Below are positions 54,420 through 63,235 of a stretch of 64,000 nucleotides of DNA, one piece after another. The DNA comes from Billgrantia antri (GTDB taxonomy: Bacteria > Pseudomonadota > Gammaproteobacteria > Pseudomonadales > Halomonadaceae), in the NCBI RefSeq assembly GCF_019430905.1, contig NZ_JAHYCA010000005.1:248001-312000 (forward strand), read 5' to 3'. Numbering within the stretch: position 1 is the stretch's first letter; the number at the start of each line of letters is the position of its first letter. A program made the translations under genes and the position numbers. The notes beneath the pieces were generated by a model. The model had not been told where the DNA came from and ran no database searches. It saw nothing but the letters and a program-made list of their open reading frames with translations.

Positions 54420-56119
54420 CCGCGGCGATCCGCACGACCGGGCTGGGGCGACGCTTCGCCAGTCGGCAGGTGCTCACGGGGGTCGAGCTGGACGTCCGGC
54501 AGGGCGAAATCTTCGGGCTGCTGGGCCCGGACGGCGCCGGCAAGACCACGCTCATGCAACTGCTGGCGGCGATCCTGGATCCCAGCGAGGGGCAAGCGGA
54601 GGTACTCGGCTTCGACACGGTGCGCCAGGCGGCCGAGGTGAATGCCCGGGTTGGCTACATGTCACAGGAGTTCACGCTCTACGACCGGCTCAGCGTCCTC
54701 GAGAACCTGCAGTTCGCCGCCCGTATCCGCGACGTCGCCCCCGACGGTTTCCGTCGTCGCAGCCGGGAGCTGCTCGCCATGGCCGGGCTGCAGGACGTTC
54801 TCGACCGCCCGGCCGGCAAGCTCTCCGGCGGCATGCGCAAGAAGCTGTCGCTGTGCGCCAACCTGATCCATGCCCCGCCCCTGCTGCTACTCGACGAGCT
54901 CAGCCTCGGCGTCGACCCGGTATCGCGCCGCGATCTGTGGCGACTGCTGCGGCGCTACCGGGACGATGGCAGTACCGTCGTCGTGAGCACCCCCTACATG
55001 GACGAAGCGGAATACTGCGATCGACTCGCCTTTCTCGACCAGGGCTGGGTGCTGGCGGTGGACAGCCCGGCGCAGTTGCGTGCCCGGGTCCAGGGGCGGA
55101 TCTACGACGTGCGGACCGCCATGAGCGCCGCCGTGCAGGCCATCCTGCGCGACGTCCCCGAGGTGCTGAACCTGCAGTGGTTGGCGGACAGGTTGCGCAT
55201 CCAGCTGCATGCCGGTGCCGACCTGCCGCCGGCCATCCTGGCGCGGCTACGCGGGCTCGCCACCCTGGCTTCCGCCGCGCCGGGGCTGGAAGAGGCCTTC
55301 ATCGCACTGAGCACAGCACAGGCGCCGGCTGCGCCGCCGCCGGTGACACCGGCCGTCACGGAGACGCAGGGTGGCGAGGTACGAGCGGAGCGGCTCAGCG
55401 TGCGGTTCGGCGACTTCACCGCCGTCGACCGGGTCTCGGTCAGTGTGTCGCCGGGCGAGGTGATCGGCTGGCTGGGCCCCAACGGCGCCGGCAAGACCAC
55501 CCTGATCCGGGTCTTCTGCGGTCTGCTGATGCCCAGCGACGGCGAGGCCTTCGTCGCCGGCCTCTCGGTGACCGCCCAGGCACAGGCCCTGCGCGGCCGC
55601 ATCGGCTACATGTCGCAGCGCTTCTCGCTCTACCCGGATCTCACCGTGGCCGAGAACCTGCGCTTCTTCGCCGGGGCCTACGGCCTTGGCGGCATGCGCC
55701 GACGCCAGGCGATCGAATGGGCCAGCGGCATGACGGCCCTGACCGGGATGGAGACGCGCCGCGTCAGCGAGCTGTCGGCGGCGGTACGCCAGCGCCTGGC
55801 GCTGGCCTGCAGCATCCTGCACGGCCCGGCGGTGCTGTTTCTGGACGAGCCCACCTCCGGCGTCGATCCGCTCAACCGCCAGCGCTTCTGGCAGCTGATC
55901 CAGACCCTGGCCAGCGGCGGCATGACGGTGTTCGTTACCACCCACTATCTGGAAGAGGCGAGCTATTGCCACCGCCTGGGGTTGATGCACCAGGGGCGTC
56001 TGGTCGCCCTTGGCACCCTCGAGCAGCTGCGTCAGGCGCTGCGGCTGCCGGCCGACGCCGGCATGGAAGCGGTCTTCCTCGGCCATCTCGAGCGCACGCA
56101 GCGGGAGCTGGCGTCATGA
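54416..56119 (+). CDS. YbhF-type tandem ABC ATPase
   Basis: 567 residues with two fused nucleotide-binding domains. NBD1 has GPDGAGKTT, LSGGMRKKLSLC and LLLLDELSLGVDPV. NBD2 has GPNGAGKTT (near residue 360), a degenerate signature LSAAVRQRLALA in place of LSGGQ, and LFLDEPTSGVDPL. Asymmetric sites of this kind occur in YbhF-like exporters. The start overlaps the adaptor stop. It drives the YbhSR-type permeases; E. coli relatives are linked to drug and cation efflux. Confidence 0.92.
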   Translation: MTAAIRTTGLGRRFASRQVLTGVELDVRQGEIFGLLGPDGAGKTTLMQLLAAILDPSEGQAEVLGFDTVRQAAEVNARVGYMSQEFTLYDRLSVLENLQFAARIRDVAPDGFRRRSRELLAMAGLQDVLDRPAGKLSGGMRKKLSLCANLIHAPPLLLLDELSLGVDPVSRRDLWRLLRRYRDDGSTVVVSTPYMDEAEYCDRLAFLDQGWVLAVDSPAQLRARVQGRIYDVRTAMSAAVQAILRDVPEVLNLQWLADRLRIQLHAGADLPPAILARLRGLATLASAAPGLEEAFIALSTAQAPAAPPPVTPAVTETQGGEVRAERLSVRFGDFTAVDRVSVSVSPGEVIGWLGPNGAGKTTLIRVFCGLLMPSDGEAFVAGLSVTAQAQALRGRIGYMSQRFSLYPDLTVAENLRFFAGAYGLGGMRRRQAIEWASGMTALTGMETRRVSELSAAVRQRLALACSILHGPAVLFLDEPTSGVDPLNRQRFWQLIQTLASGGMTVFVTTHYLEEASYCHRLGLMHQGRLVALGTLEQLRQALRLPADAGMEAVFLGHLERTQRELAS

Positions 56120-57213
56120 ACCCCAAGCGCATCGCCGCCGTGGCGACCAAGGAGGCGAAAGAGGTGCTGCGCGACCCGATCACCGTCGGCGTCGCGCTGA
56201 TCATGCCGCTGGTCATGCTGCTGCTGTTCGGCTATGCGATCACGCTCGATGTCGACGATATCCCGATGGGGGTACTGGATCAGGACCGTACGCCCACCAG
56301 CCGACAGCTCAGCGAGGCGTTCACGGCGAGCGAGACCTTCCGGTTGGAGCGCGAATTGAGTGACCCGCAGGCAATGGAACGTGCCCTGCAGCACGGCGAG
56401 ATCCGCTTGGCGCTGGTGATTCCCCCGGGCTTCGAACGCGCCCTCGCCCGCCACGAGCCGAGCCCGGTCCAACTGCTGGTGGACGGCATCTATTCAGCCA
56501 CGGCGACGCTGGTCGGCGGTCATGCACTGGCCATCACCGGCAGCTTTGGCCATGCAGCGCCATCGTCGGCCCTGCACCTGGAAACCCGCGTCTGGTACAA
56601 CCCCTCGCTCAGCAGCGTGCACACCGTGGTGCCCGGCCTCTATGCGGTGATCCTGATGGCCTTCCCGCCTCTGCTCACCGCGCTCGCCCTGGTGCGGGAG
56701 AAGGAGTCCGGCACCATTGCGCAGATCTATGCCTCGCCTCTCTCCTCCGTCGAGTTTCTCGCCGGCAAGCTGATGCCCTACGCGATCATCGCCTTCGTGC
56801 AGATGGCGATGGTGATCGGCGTCGGCTTTCTCTGGTTCGGCGTGCCGTTCCGGGGCAGCGTCGCGTTCCTGCTGGCGATATCGCTGCTATACGTGCTCTG
56901 TACCCTGGGGATCGGCCTGCTGGTGTCGGCCGTGACCCATACCCAACTGGTCGCCCTGCTGGCCGTGCTGATCGTGACCCTGATGCCCTCCTTGCTGTTC
57001 TCGGGCATGCTGTTTCCGATCTTCACCATGCCCTATGTGGTACAGCTCTACACCCTGGCCTTTCCGGGACGCTATTTCGTCGACATCTCCCGTGGCGTGG
57101 TACTCAAGGGGGTCGGACTCGAGGTCCTGTGGCCGAGCATCGCCATTGTCGCCGTCTACACACTGCTGGTCTTCGCCTTGGCGGTCTGGCGGCTGAAGAA
57201 GAAGGTGGCCTGA
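56116..57213 (+). CDS. ABC-2 type permease (YbhS-like)
   Basis: 365 residues. TM1 (TVGVALIMPLVMLLLFGYAI), a large periplasmic domain (about 45-165), then five TM segments after the conserved LALVREKESGTIAQIYASPL. Pairs with the YbhR-like permease. The ATG overlaps the ATPase stop. The in-frame extension upstream is only a shadow of the ATPase gene in another frame. Confidence 0.92.
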   Translation: MNPKRIAAVATKEAKEVLRDPITVGVALIMPLVMLLLFGYAITLDVDDIPMGVLDQDRTPTSRQLSEAFTASETFRLERELSDPQAMERALQHGEIRLALVIPPGFERALARHEPSPVQLLVDGIYSATATLVGGHALAITGSFGHAAPSSALHLETRVWYNPSLSSVHTVVPGLYAVILMAFPPLLTALALVREKESGTIAQIYASPLSSVEFLAGKLMPYAIIAFVQMAMVIGVGFLWFGVPFRGSVAFLLAISLLYVLCTLGIGLLVSAVTHTQLVALLAVLIVTLMPSLLFSGMLFPIFTMPYVVQLYTLAFPGRYFVDISRGVVLKGVGLEVLWPSIAIVAVYTLLVFALAVWRLKKKVA

Positions 57214-58310
57214 TGCGACTGCGCAGCCTGTTGCACAAGGAGCTGATCCAGTTCTTCCGCGATCCCGTGGTGCTGTTCCTGATCTTCTGGCTTTACACCA
57301 TCGAAGTGGTGATCTGCGCCTACGCCCTGGGCATGGAGATGCGCGACCTGCCGCTGGCAGTGGTCGATGCCGACGGGAGCCCGGCCAGCCGCCGCCTGGT
57401 CGATGACTTCATCGCAGGCGGCAACTTCCGCCTGGCGGCGCACCTGCGTGATGTTGCGGCGGCCAAACCGTACCTGGAGCGGGGCAAAGCACAGGCGGTA
57501 CTGATCATCCCCGTCGATTTCGAGCGCGAACTCTACCGCGGCGGTGGTCAGGCTCTGCAGTTCCTGGTCGATGGCAGCAACGCCAATACGGCGGCCGTTG
57601 CCCGGGGATATGCGCTGCAGACGGTAGAGGCCTTCCGGATGCGCCAGGGCACACTCGACGAGCGACCGCGCGCGACGGTAACCGCGCAGCTGCGCACCTG
57701 GTACAACCCGGACCAGACCAACGTCAACTTCACGGTGCTGGCGATGATCGCCCTGGCGGGGTTGATGACCGGTGTCGTCCATCCCGCCGCCTCCATCGTT
57801 CGCGAGAAGGAGGTTGGCACCATCGAGCAGCTCATGGTCACCCCCATTCGCCGTGGCGAACTGTTCATCGCCAAGACCGTGCCCACCCTGCTGATCGGCC
57901 TGGTCGCCGTACTCCCCAGCCTGGCGCTGGTCGGCTGGTTCGGCGTGCCGGTCAGAGGCAGCCTGCCGCTGTTCCTCGCCCTGACCGCGCTGTTTCTGTT
58001 CAGCGCCATCGCGCTCGGCGTCCTGGTGGCGGCCGTCTCCCGGACCCTGCAGCAGGCGCTGCTGCTCGCCTTCTTCGGGCTGTTCCCGCTGATGTTCCTG
58101 TCCGGCACCGTGGTCCCGGTGGAGAACATGCCGCCACTGCTTCAGCGGCTGTCGCTGGCCAGCCCCCTGCGCCACTATCTGGAGATCACCCTGGGTATCT
58201 TCCTCAAGGGTGTGGGCATGGAAATCCTGTGGCCGCATGCACTCGCTCTCGTGGCGATAGGCATGCCATTGTACCTGGGTGCCTGGCTGATTTTTCGGCG
58301 CCTGTCATGA
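57213..58310 (+). CDS. ABC-2 type permease (YbhR-like)
   Basis: 365 residues. Same layout as the previous gene: TM1 (DPVVLFLIFWLYTIEVVICA), periplasmic domain, then SIVREKEVGTIEQLMVTPIR and five TM helices. ATGs overlap (TGATG) with the upstream permease. Together the four genes form a YbhGFSR-type exporter; its substrate is unknown, but the copper context makes a metal-stress role plausible. Confidence 0.92.
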   Translation: MRLRSLLHKELIQFFRDPVVLFLIFWLYTIEVVICAYALGMEMRDLPLAVVDADGSPASRRLVDDFIAGGNFRLAAHLRDVAAAKPYLERGKAQAVLIIPVDFERELYRGGGQALQFLVDGSNANTAAVARGYALQTVEAFRMRQGTLDERPRATVTAQLRTWYNPDQTNVNFTVLAMIALAGLMTGVVHPAASIVREKEVGTIEQLMVTPIRRGELFIAKTVPTLLIGLVAVLPSLALVGWFGVPVRGSLPLFLALTALFLFSAIALGVLVAAVSRTLQQALLLAFFGLFPLMFLSGTVVPVENMPPLLQRLSLASPLRHYLEITLGIFLKGVGMEILWPHALALVAIGMPLYLGAWLIFRRLS

Positions 58311-58560
58311 CGCCCCCACCAGTCACTTCAAGCGCTGCAAGCCCTACGACGCAGCGGCAACAAACCGAGGTCTGGGTGTGGCTGCGGTTCTCGCTGTACC
58401 GTTGGCATTCTCGCTGTTGCTGATGGCGTGGTTTGGCTCATCTACCAACACAGAGCGTTCAAGAGAAGGGCCCTGCACGGATTGTCGCTTGTCGCTTCCG
58501 TTCTGTTCGTGCTGATTGCCGTCGCCGCCTTTCTCTCCCTCATCGGCTACGGGATCCGCC
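58310..58560 (+). pseudogene. Possible frame-shifted small membrane-protein gene
   Basis: Directly after the permease stop two hydrophobic helices are encoded in different plus-strand frames: GLGVAAVLAVPLAFSLLLMA (about 58375-58430), then ASVLFVLIAVAAFLSLIGYG (about 58495-58555), joined by a basic stretch (YQHRAFKRRALHG). A single frameshift near 58430 would fuse them into one two-helix protein of roughly 80-90 residues. No complete gene with an ATG and ribosome binding site spans both. A 38-codon ATG frame (58307-58423) coupled to the permease stop also exists and is less likely. Confidence 0.3.
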
Positions 58561-58578
58561 GGGGGCAACTCTGCCTTG

Positions 58579-58947
58579 CTATTTTTTCTTCCCACTGCCG
58601 GGCGGGGATTGATGGCAGCTCCAGGGCTCATGATTGGCATTATCCTTCACATTCTGGTCGACGAAGCGGTAATGCTCTTCCTTGAAGCGCGTCCACCAGT
58701 CATGGCTGATCTCGACAGCATGTTTCATTAGGATATCCTCGACGCAATCGAGGCAAACTCTCGATGCGTCATAGGCCAAATCAAGCCTCCACTTTTTCTC
58801 GTCAAAAGATACGCCGTCTAGCCCATAGAGCTGATCGATGTCGGCGACAGCCGCTCGGATCGCCACCTCATCGTTGGGTTCCAGCTTAAGGTGACGGGTC
58901 ACCAGGTTGATCTCGGATACCCCTAGGCGATGATCTTTATTACTCAT
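58579..58947 (-). CDS. Small soluble protein with HMA-like CxxC segment
   Basis: 122 residues. The central part KKWRLDLAYDASRVCLDCVE and the helix following it have the beta-alpha spacing of heavy-metal-associated domains, with a CLDC pair, but the usual metal loop GMTCxxC is absent. The C-terminus is His-rich and basic (HEPWSCHQSPPGSGKKK). The start at 58947 has GAGGTG 9 bases upstream. It lies in the same orientation as the copper-resistance genes. Function not known. Confidence 0.55.
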   Translation of the reverse strand: MSNKDHRLGVSEINLVTRHLKLEPNDEVAIRAAVADIDQLYGLDGVSFDEKKWRLDLAYDASRVCLDCVEDILMKHAVEISHDWWTRFKEEHYRFVDQNVKDNANHEPWSCHQSPPGSGKKK

Positions 58948-59021
58948 GACAAATTCACCTCTTCTGCTTAGTTTTCTTCGCACTCAGACTTGACCGGTCT
59001 GTCGTGATGGTAAGTGTGCAA

Positions 59022-59684
59022 TCACTCTCTTCGTAAATGGGTAGTGAGTTTGGGAGACAGCCGGGGAATGAACCTTGGAGTGCGCTCCATATAAGCTCGA
59101 TATACCTCACCAAATTCCATCAGCGCCATGAGTTCTTCACGACGAGCGAGACGCACATAGACCACGACCAGTATCGGAAACATGACGACAGTCACTAATG
59201 TGGGCCACTGCAATAGGAAGCCGAGCATGATCAGGATAAAAGCGGCATATTGAGGATGGCGACAGCGCGCATACCAGCCGGTCATGGCGAGTTCGCCACG
59301 CTGCTGGGCTTGATGAAGCACACGCCAGGCAGACGCCAGAATGAGGAATCCCGCCACGATGATGAGATTACTGGCGATATGTAGGAGGTTAAAATGGGGA
59401 TCTCCCTCTACACTCAGCAGTGTTTGCAGCAAGTGACCGCTTTCATGGGAGAAGGGATCGAGATCAGGGAAGCGCCTGGCCAGCCAGCCGGCCAGGAAGT
59501 AGATGGTTAGTGGAAAGCCGTACATTTCCACAAACAGTGCTACCACGAAGGCCGAGAAGGCGCCCAGGCTTCGCCAGTCCGCCTCGCTGCGGGGCTTGAT
59601 GAAGCTGAAAGCGAAGAAGACGAAGACCACCGAGTTCAGGATGACTAGTATCCACAGCCCATAAGCGCTTTCTCCGGCATTCAT
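59022..59684 (-). CDS. Isoprenylcysteine carboxyl methyltransferase-like membrane protein
   Basis: 220 residues with about five hydrophobic segments. The C-terminal pattern CRHPQYAAFILIMLGFLLQW followed by ARREELMALMEFG is the ICMT/PEMT-family signature for S-adenosylmethionine and lipid head-group binding. The bacterial members often flank copper-resistance genes, with unknown substrate. The start at 59684 overlaps the stop of the upstream small gene by 4 bases. Confidence 0.82.
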   Translation of the reverse strand: MNAGESAYGLWILVILNSVVFVFFAFSFIKPRSEADWRSLGAFSAFVVALFVEMYGFPLTIYFLAGWLARRFPDLDPFSHESGHLLQTLLSVEGDPHFNLLHIASNLIIVAGFLILASAWRVLHQAQQRGELAMTGWYARCRHPQYAAFILIMLGFLLQWPTLVTVVMFPILVVVYVRLARREELMALMEFGEVYRAYMERTPRFIPRLSPKLTTHLRRE

Positions 59685-59905
59685 GTCTCGTCCCCTCCCT
59701 TGCCGTGCCGGCCATGCCCTCCATGCATGAATAGGTGCATCATCGGACAGGCCAGCAGGATGAGAAACGGCAGAAACTGCACGAAGTGGACCCTGTGCTC
59801 GGCCCATAGCAGATACACCACGAAGGCGAGAAAGAGTCCCAGCGGCAGCCAGAAGCGTTTGGGTGGCTTACCGCCACAATCGGCAGAGTGTTTGTCTTGT
59901 TCCAT
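59681..59905 (-). CDS. DUF2933-type small membrane protein
   Basis: 74 residues. Two TM segments (FWLPLGLFLAFVVYLLWAEH and FVQFLPFLILLACPMMHLFM) ending in a His-rich tail HLFMHGGHGRHGKGG that could bind Cu. The N-terminal SADCGGKPP contains a Cys. Proteins of this family (DUF2933) occur next to copper and other metal-resistance genes. Coupled by ATGA to the methyltransferase-like gene. Confidence 0.8.
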   Translation of the reverse strand: MEQDKHSADCGGKPPKRFWLPLGLFLAFVVYLLWAEHRVHFVQFLPFLILLACPMMHLFMHGGHGRHGKGGDET

Positions 59906-59980
59906 GGTTCACCTCGCATGGTGAAGTACAGCCAACTCAATGGACCGCGCGTGTATTGGCAACGTTGAGAACAAGTGTCT

Positions 59981-60373
59981 TCAGATACGCAGCCGAGCGG
60001 TGGCGAGATAAACGGGGGGAGTAGAGTGCGATGGGAGGCCGGCCAGAATCGGCCCGCCCCCTACCGGAACCAGAAGGAGTGAGATGGCAAATAGGCCGTA
60101 GACAAGACCCACGGAAGTAGGCAGGTTGCGAAGGTCATCTACCGGCAACTTGCCGAGATTGGTCGTGATACCGGGCGAGTGATCGTCGCAGCTCTCCGGA
60201 TGCTGAGACGGAGACTCATCTGCCTCGGCAAGAATTGCCTGACTTATCGCCTCGCCCACTTGCACCTGGGGCGAGCAGGTATAAGCCACTGCCACCGACC
60301 ATGCCAACAGCCAGAGTAGTAGAATCCCCGGCAAGCGGGTAAACAGCGATCTGCGCAATCCGTACAGGTTCAT
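59981..60373 (-). CDS. Two-helix membrane protein of the copper cluster
   Basis: 130 residues. N-terminal hydrophobic segment LPGILLLWLLAWSVAVAYTC (signal or TM), a periplasmic acidic part SPSQHPESCDDHSPG with His/Cys/Asp, and a second TM (VGLVYGLFAISLLLVPVGGG). Resembles the small proteins found beside copA/copB in proteobacteria, but I do not recognise a named family. It is 180 bases downstream of copB on the same strand; the gap holds no gene. Confidence 0.55.
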   Translation of the reverse strand: MNLYGLRRSLFTRLPGILLLWLLAWSVAVAYTCSPQVQVGEAISQAILAEADESPSQHPESCDDHSPGITTNLGKLPVDDLRNLPTSVGLVYGLFAISLLLVPVGGGPILAGLPSHSTPPVYLATARLRI

Positions 60374-60552
60374 CAGGATGTGCCTTGGCCAGTGTGGCCC
60401 AGCGACACGCCGAAAACGGCGTGTCGATAGACCCAGTATGGCGATGGAGCATGCGGACTGCGTTGTTGCAGATCAAGCACCGGCGTGTTCTGAACAAGTC
60501 CGAGTCACGCTGACACGGCTCGGGTGCAGCAGGGACTACTGCACCGGCCATC

Positions 60553-61323
60553 TCAGAAAAGCAGCCGAACGCCAGCGACGAGGCCGGTGTCTTCGGTCGG
60601 CTCGCCATGGGCACGTGCCATGTCGGCGGTCTCGCCGTAGCTTTTCTCCCAATAGGCGCCGACATAGGGGGCAAGCTTGCGGGTGATTTCGTAGCGAAGC
60701 CGCAGGCCGGCATTCAACGTATTCACGCCGCTACCCATATGAAACTCCTCCACTGCGCTGCCTGCTGCCACCAGCTCCGCACGGGGCTGCAGGTACCAGC
60801 GCTGGGTAAGACGCACGTCGTGCTCGGCTTCCACCTGAACCCAGGCGTCACCGTCTTCGCTGACATTGAGGTCGAGACTGGTCTCGATCCGATAGGGCGC
60901 CGTTCCCTGCAGGCCAATGACCCCATAGAAACGCTCGGGATGGTCGTTCGTACCGACGTTGCCCTGGTAACCGATGCCACCCTGGAGCTCCCAGAAATCC
61001 GCGATCAGGTGGCTGTAGCGCAGGTCGAGGGCCTCGAACTCGGCCCCCGCGCCGTCACCCTGGACATTTTCACCTTCGCTCTTGAGATAGAAGCGACTGA
61101 TATCGCCGCCGTACCAGGCCTCGAAATCCCACACCAGGGCTTCGTCTTCCTTGTCGGGAAAGACGTATTCGAGCCGATCGAAGACCGCCGTCCCGACATG
61201 ATGCTTCGCCATCGGAGAGGGCCAGTCGTGCGGAGCGTCGTAGCCTTCCTTGGCATGAGCCCCGACGGTTGCCAGCAGGGCAAGGGTGACGCCGGCGACA
61301 GGCAGTGTCTTTCTGGTTTTCAT
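60553..61323 (-). CDS. copB: Outer-membrane copper-resistance protein CopB
   Basis: 256 residues, signal peptide (LPVAGVTLALLATVGAHA). The barrel region begins AVFDRLEYVFPDKEDEALVW, the CopB signature, and continues with alternating strands to the C-terminal GLVAGVRLLF. It lacks the long Met/His-rich N-terminal insert seen in some PcoB proteins. It sits in the outer membrane and acts with the multicopper oxidase CopA. Starts 9 bases after the copA stop, so it is co-transcribed. Confidence 0.94.
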   Translation of the reverse strand: MKTRKTLPVAGVTLALLATVGAHAKEGYDAPHDWPSPMAKHHVGTAVFDRLEYVFPDKEDEALVWDFEAWYGGDISRFYLKSEGENVQGDGAGAEFEALDLRYSHLIADFWELQGGIGYQGNVGTNDHPERFYGVIGLQGTAPYRIETSLDLNVSEDGDAWVQVEAEHDVRLTQRWYLQPRAELVAAGSAVEEFHMGSGVNTLNAGLRLRYEITRKLAPYVGAYWEKSYGETADMARAHGEPTEDTGLVAGVRLLF

Positions 61324-61332
61324 GCGAACTCC

Positions 61333-63168
61333 TTACGAGACCCTGACGACCCGGAACATACCGGCGTCCATGTGGTAAAGCAGATGGCAATGGAAGGCCC
61401 AGCTGCCCTCGGCGTCGGCGGTAATCAGTGCCGAGACCCGCTCACCCGGCTTGACGTTGATGGTGTGCTTGCGAGGTATGAGCTCCCCCGCCCCGTTTTC
61501 CAGTTCCATCCACATGCCGTGCAAATGGATGGGGTGCTCCATCATGGTGTCGTTGACCAGAATCAGACGCAGCCGCTCGTCCTTGCGGAATTGTATGGGG
61601 CCGTCGATCTGGCTGAATGTCTTGCCGTCGAACGACCACATGTAGCGCTCCATGTTGCCGGTCAGGTGGATCTCCATCTCGCGCTCTGGCTCACGGCGGT
61701 CCGGCCAGGGGCGGAACGCCTTGAGGTCGCGATACACCAGGATGCGTCGCTCCTCCGGGTCGATACCGATCCCTGCCTGGTCATACTGCGAGCCGGGCTG
61801 GGCAGCCCCCGCCAGCAGCAAGCCGCCCTCGGAGGTGCCAGGCGACGTGCCGTGCTGCATGCCGGAATGGTCCATGCCCGTCATGTTCGAATGGTCCATG
61901 CCCGCCATGTTCGAGTGGTCCATGCCCGCCATGTTCGAATGGTCCATGCCCGCCATGTTCGAATGGTCCATACCCGCCATGTTCGAGTGGTCCATGCCTG
62001 CCATGTCGCCGTGATCCATGCCATGCGCGCCCATCGCCTCCATACCCCGGTCGGCGATCCTGCGCCGTTCGGGAATACCGGCCTCCATCCCCAGGCGCGG
62101 CGCCAGGGTCGCGCGGGCGAAGCCGCTGCGGTCCATGGATTCGGCAAACAGCGTATACGCTGTGTCCGCCTCGGGAGTGACGATGACATCGTAGGTCTCG
62201 GCGACGGCGATGCGGAACTCATCGACAGGCACCGGCTGCACGGGCTGGCCGTCGGCAGCCACCACCGTCATCTTCAGCCCCGGGATGCGCACGTCGAAGT
62301 AGGTCATCGCCGAGCCGTTGATGAACCTCAGCCGCAGCCGCTCGCCCGGCTTGAACAGTGCCGTCCAGTTCTGCTCCGGCGCCTGGCCGTTGACCAGGTA
62401 GGTGTAGGTGCTGCCGGTGACATCGGCGATGTCGCGCGAGCTCATGCGCATGCGTGCCCACATCGCGCGCGTGCGGGCCGTCTCGCGAAAGCCGTTCTCG
62501 CGCACCTCGGCGAGGAAGTCCGCGATGGTCCGTTCCTGCAGGTTGTAGTAGCCCTCGGCGGTCTTCAGGTTGCGAAAGACCGAGCCCGGCTCCTCATAGG
62601 TCCAGTCGGTCAGCAGCACCACATGCTCACGGTCGAAGCGGAACGGCTCGCGCTCGGCGGCGTCGATGATGATCGGCCCCGCGTGGCCCAACTGCTCCTG
62701 CAGGCCGGAGTGGCTGTGGTACCAGTAGGTACCGTTCTGCACCACGGGGAAGCGATAAGTGAAGGTCTCCCCAGGGGCGATGCCGGCGAAGCTGATCCCC
62801 GGTGCCCCGTCGACCGCAGGAGGCAGGATCAGACCATGCCAGTGGATGGAAGTCGGCTCGTCCAGCAGGTTGGTGACGCGCAGCGTCGCATCCTGTCCCT
62901 CCCGCAGCCGGATCAAAGGGCCGGGACTCGTCCCATTGATGGTGATCGGGCGCGCGTTGCGCCCGTTGATCGCCAGCGTTTCTCGACGAATGGCAAGGGC
63001 GATGTCGTTGCCTTCCACTGCCCCCTGGGGGTAAGCATTGCTCTGCCCCCAAGGGTCGGCCCAGGCCGGTGCCAGCCCCATGGCCGCCGCGCCAAAGCCC
63101 AGGGCGGCCCCGCCCTTGAGCAATTGTCGTCGGGAAAGGGAGAGATCGGTGATGTTCTTGGTTGCCAT
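61333..63168 (-). CDS. copA: Multicopper oxidase CopA (copper resistance)
   Basis: 611 residues, exported by Tat: SRRQLLKG at 12-19. It oxidises Cu(I) to Cu(II) in the periplasm. Copper-site motifs are [28 protein letters not shown] and [13 protein letters not shown]. Between the second and third domains lies a Met/His-rich tract of tandem octapeptides (GMDHSNMA, five to six copies, DNA 61860-62010) that probably binds Cu(I). GGAGCC lies 5 bases upstream of the start. First gene of copAB. Confidence 0.96.
   Translation of the reverse strand: MATKNITDLSLSRRQLLKGGAALGFGAAAMGLAPAWADPWGQSNAYPQGAVEGNDIALAIRRETLAINGRNARPITINGTSPGPLIRLREGQDATLRVTNLLDEPTSIHWHGLILPPAVDGAPGISFAGIAPGETFTYRFPVVQNGTYWYHSHSGLQEQLGHAGPIIIDAAEREPFRFDREHVVLLTDWTYEEPGSVFRNLKTAEGYYNLQERTIADFLAEVRENGFRETARTRAMWARMRMSSRDIADVTGSTYTYLVNGQAPEQNWTALFKPGERLRLRFINGSAMTYFDVRIPGLKMTVVAADGQPVQPVPVDEFRIAVAETYDVIVTPEADTAYTLFAESMDRSGFARATLAPRLGMEAGIPERRRIADRGMEAMGAHGMDHGDMAGMDHSNMAGMDHSNMAGMDHSNMAGMDHSNMAGMDHSNMTGMDHSGMQHGTSPGTSEGGLLLAGAAQPGSQYDQAGIGIDPEERRILVYRDLKAFRPWPDRREPEREMEIHLTGNMERYMWSFDGKTFSQIDGPIQFRKDERLRLILVNDTMMEHPIHLHGMWMELENGAGELIPRKHTINVKPGERVSALITADAEGSWAFHCHLLYHMDAGMFRVVRVS
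61861..62013 (-). repeat. Tandem 24-base repeats in copA
   Basis: About six nearly identical 24-base units encoding GMDHSNMA, with degenerate flanking units ([24 protein letters not shown]). The high DNA identity between units, beyond what the protein needs, suggests recent expansion by slippage. The number of copies may vary between strains. Confidence 0.9.
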
Positions 63169-63235
63169 GCATGGCTCCTGTCAGGGGAACTCCAGGCGCC
63201 ATGATGCGGTGAATAGCTGAAAGCAGGCTGAACGG

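Noticed and set aside
54358..56115. 5' half of a 951-codon plus-strand frame leading into the YbhS-like permease
   Set aside because: It is the out-of-frame shadow of the tandem ATPase gene; only the part from 56116 is the real permease.
60607..63204. 865-codon plus-strand open frame opposite copA and copB
   Set aside because: Antisense shadow spanning two real genes; the apparent repeat VHARHVRM is the reverse of the CopA Met/His repeat.
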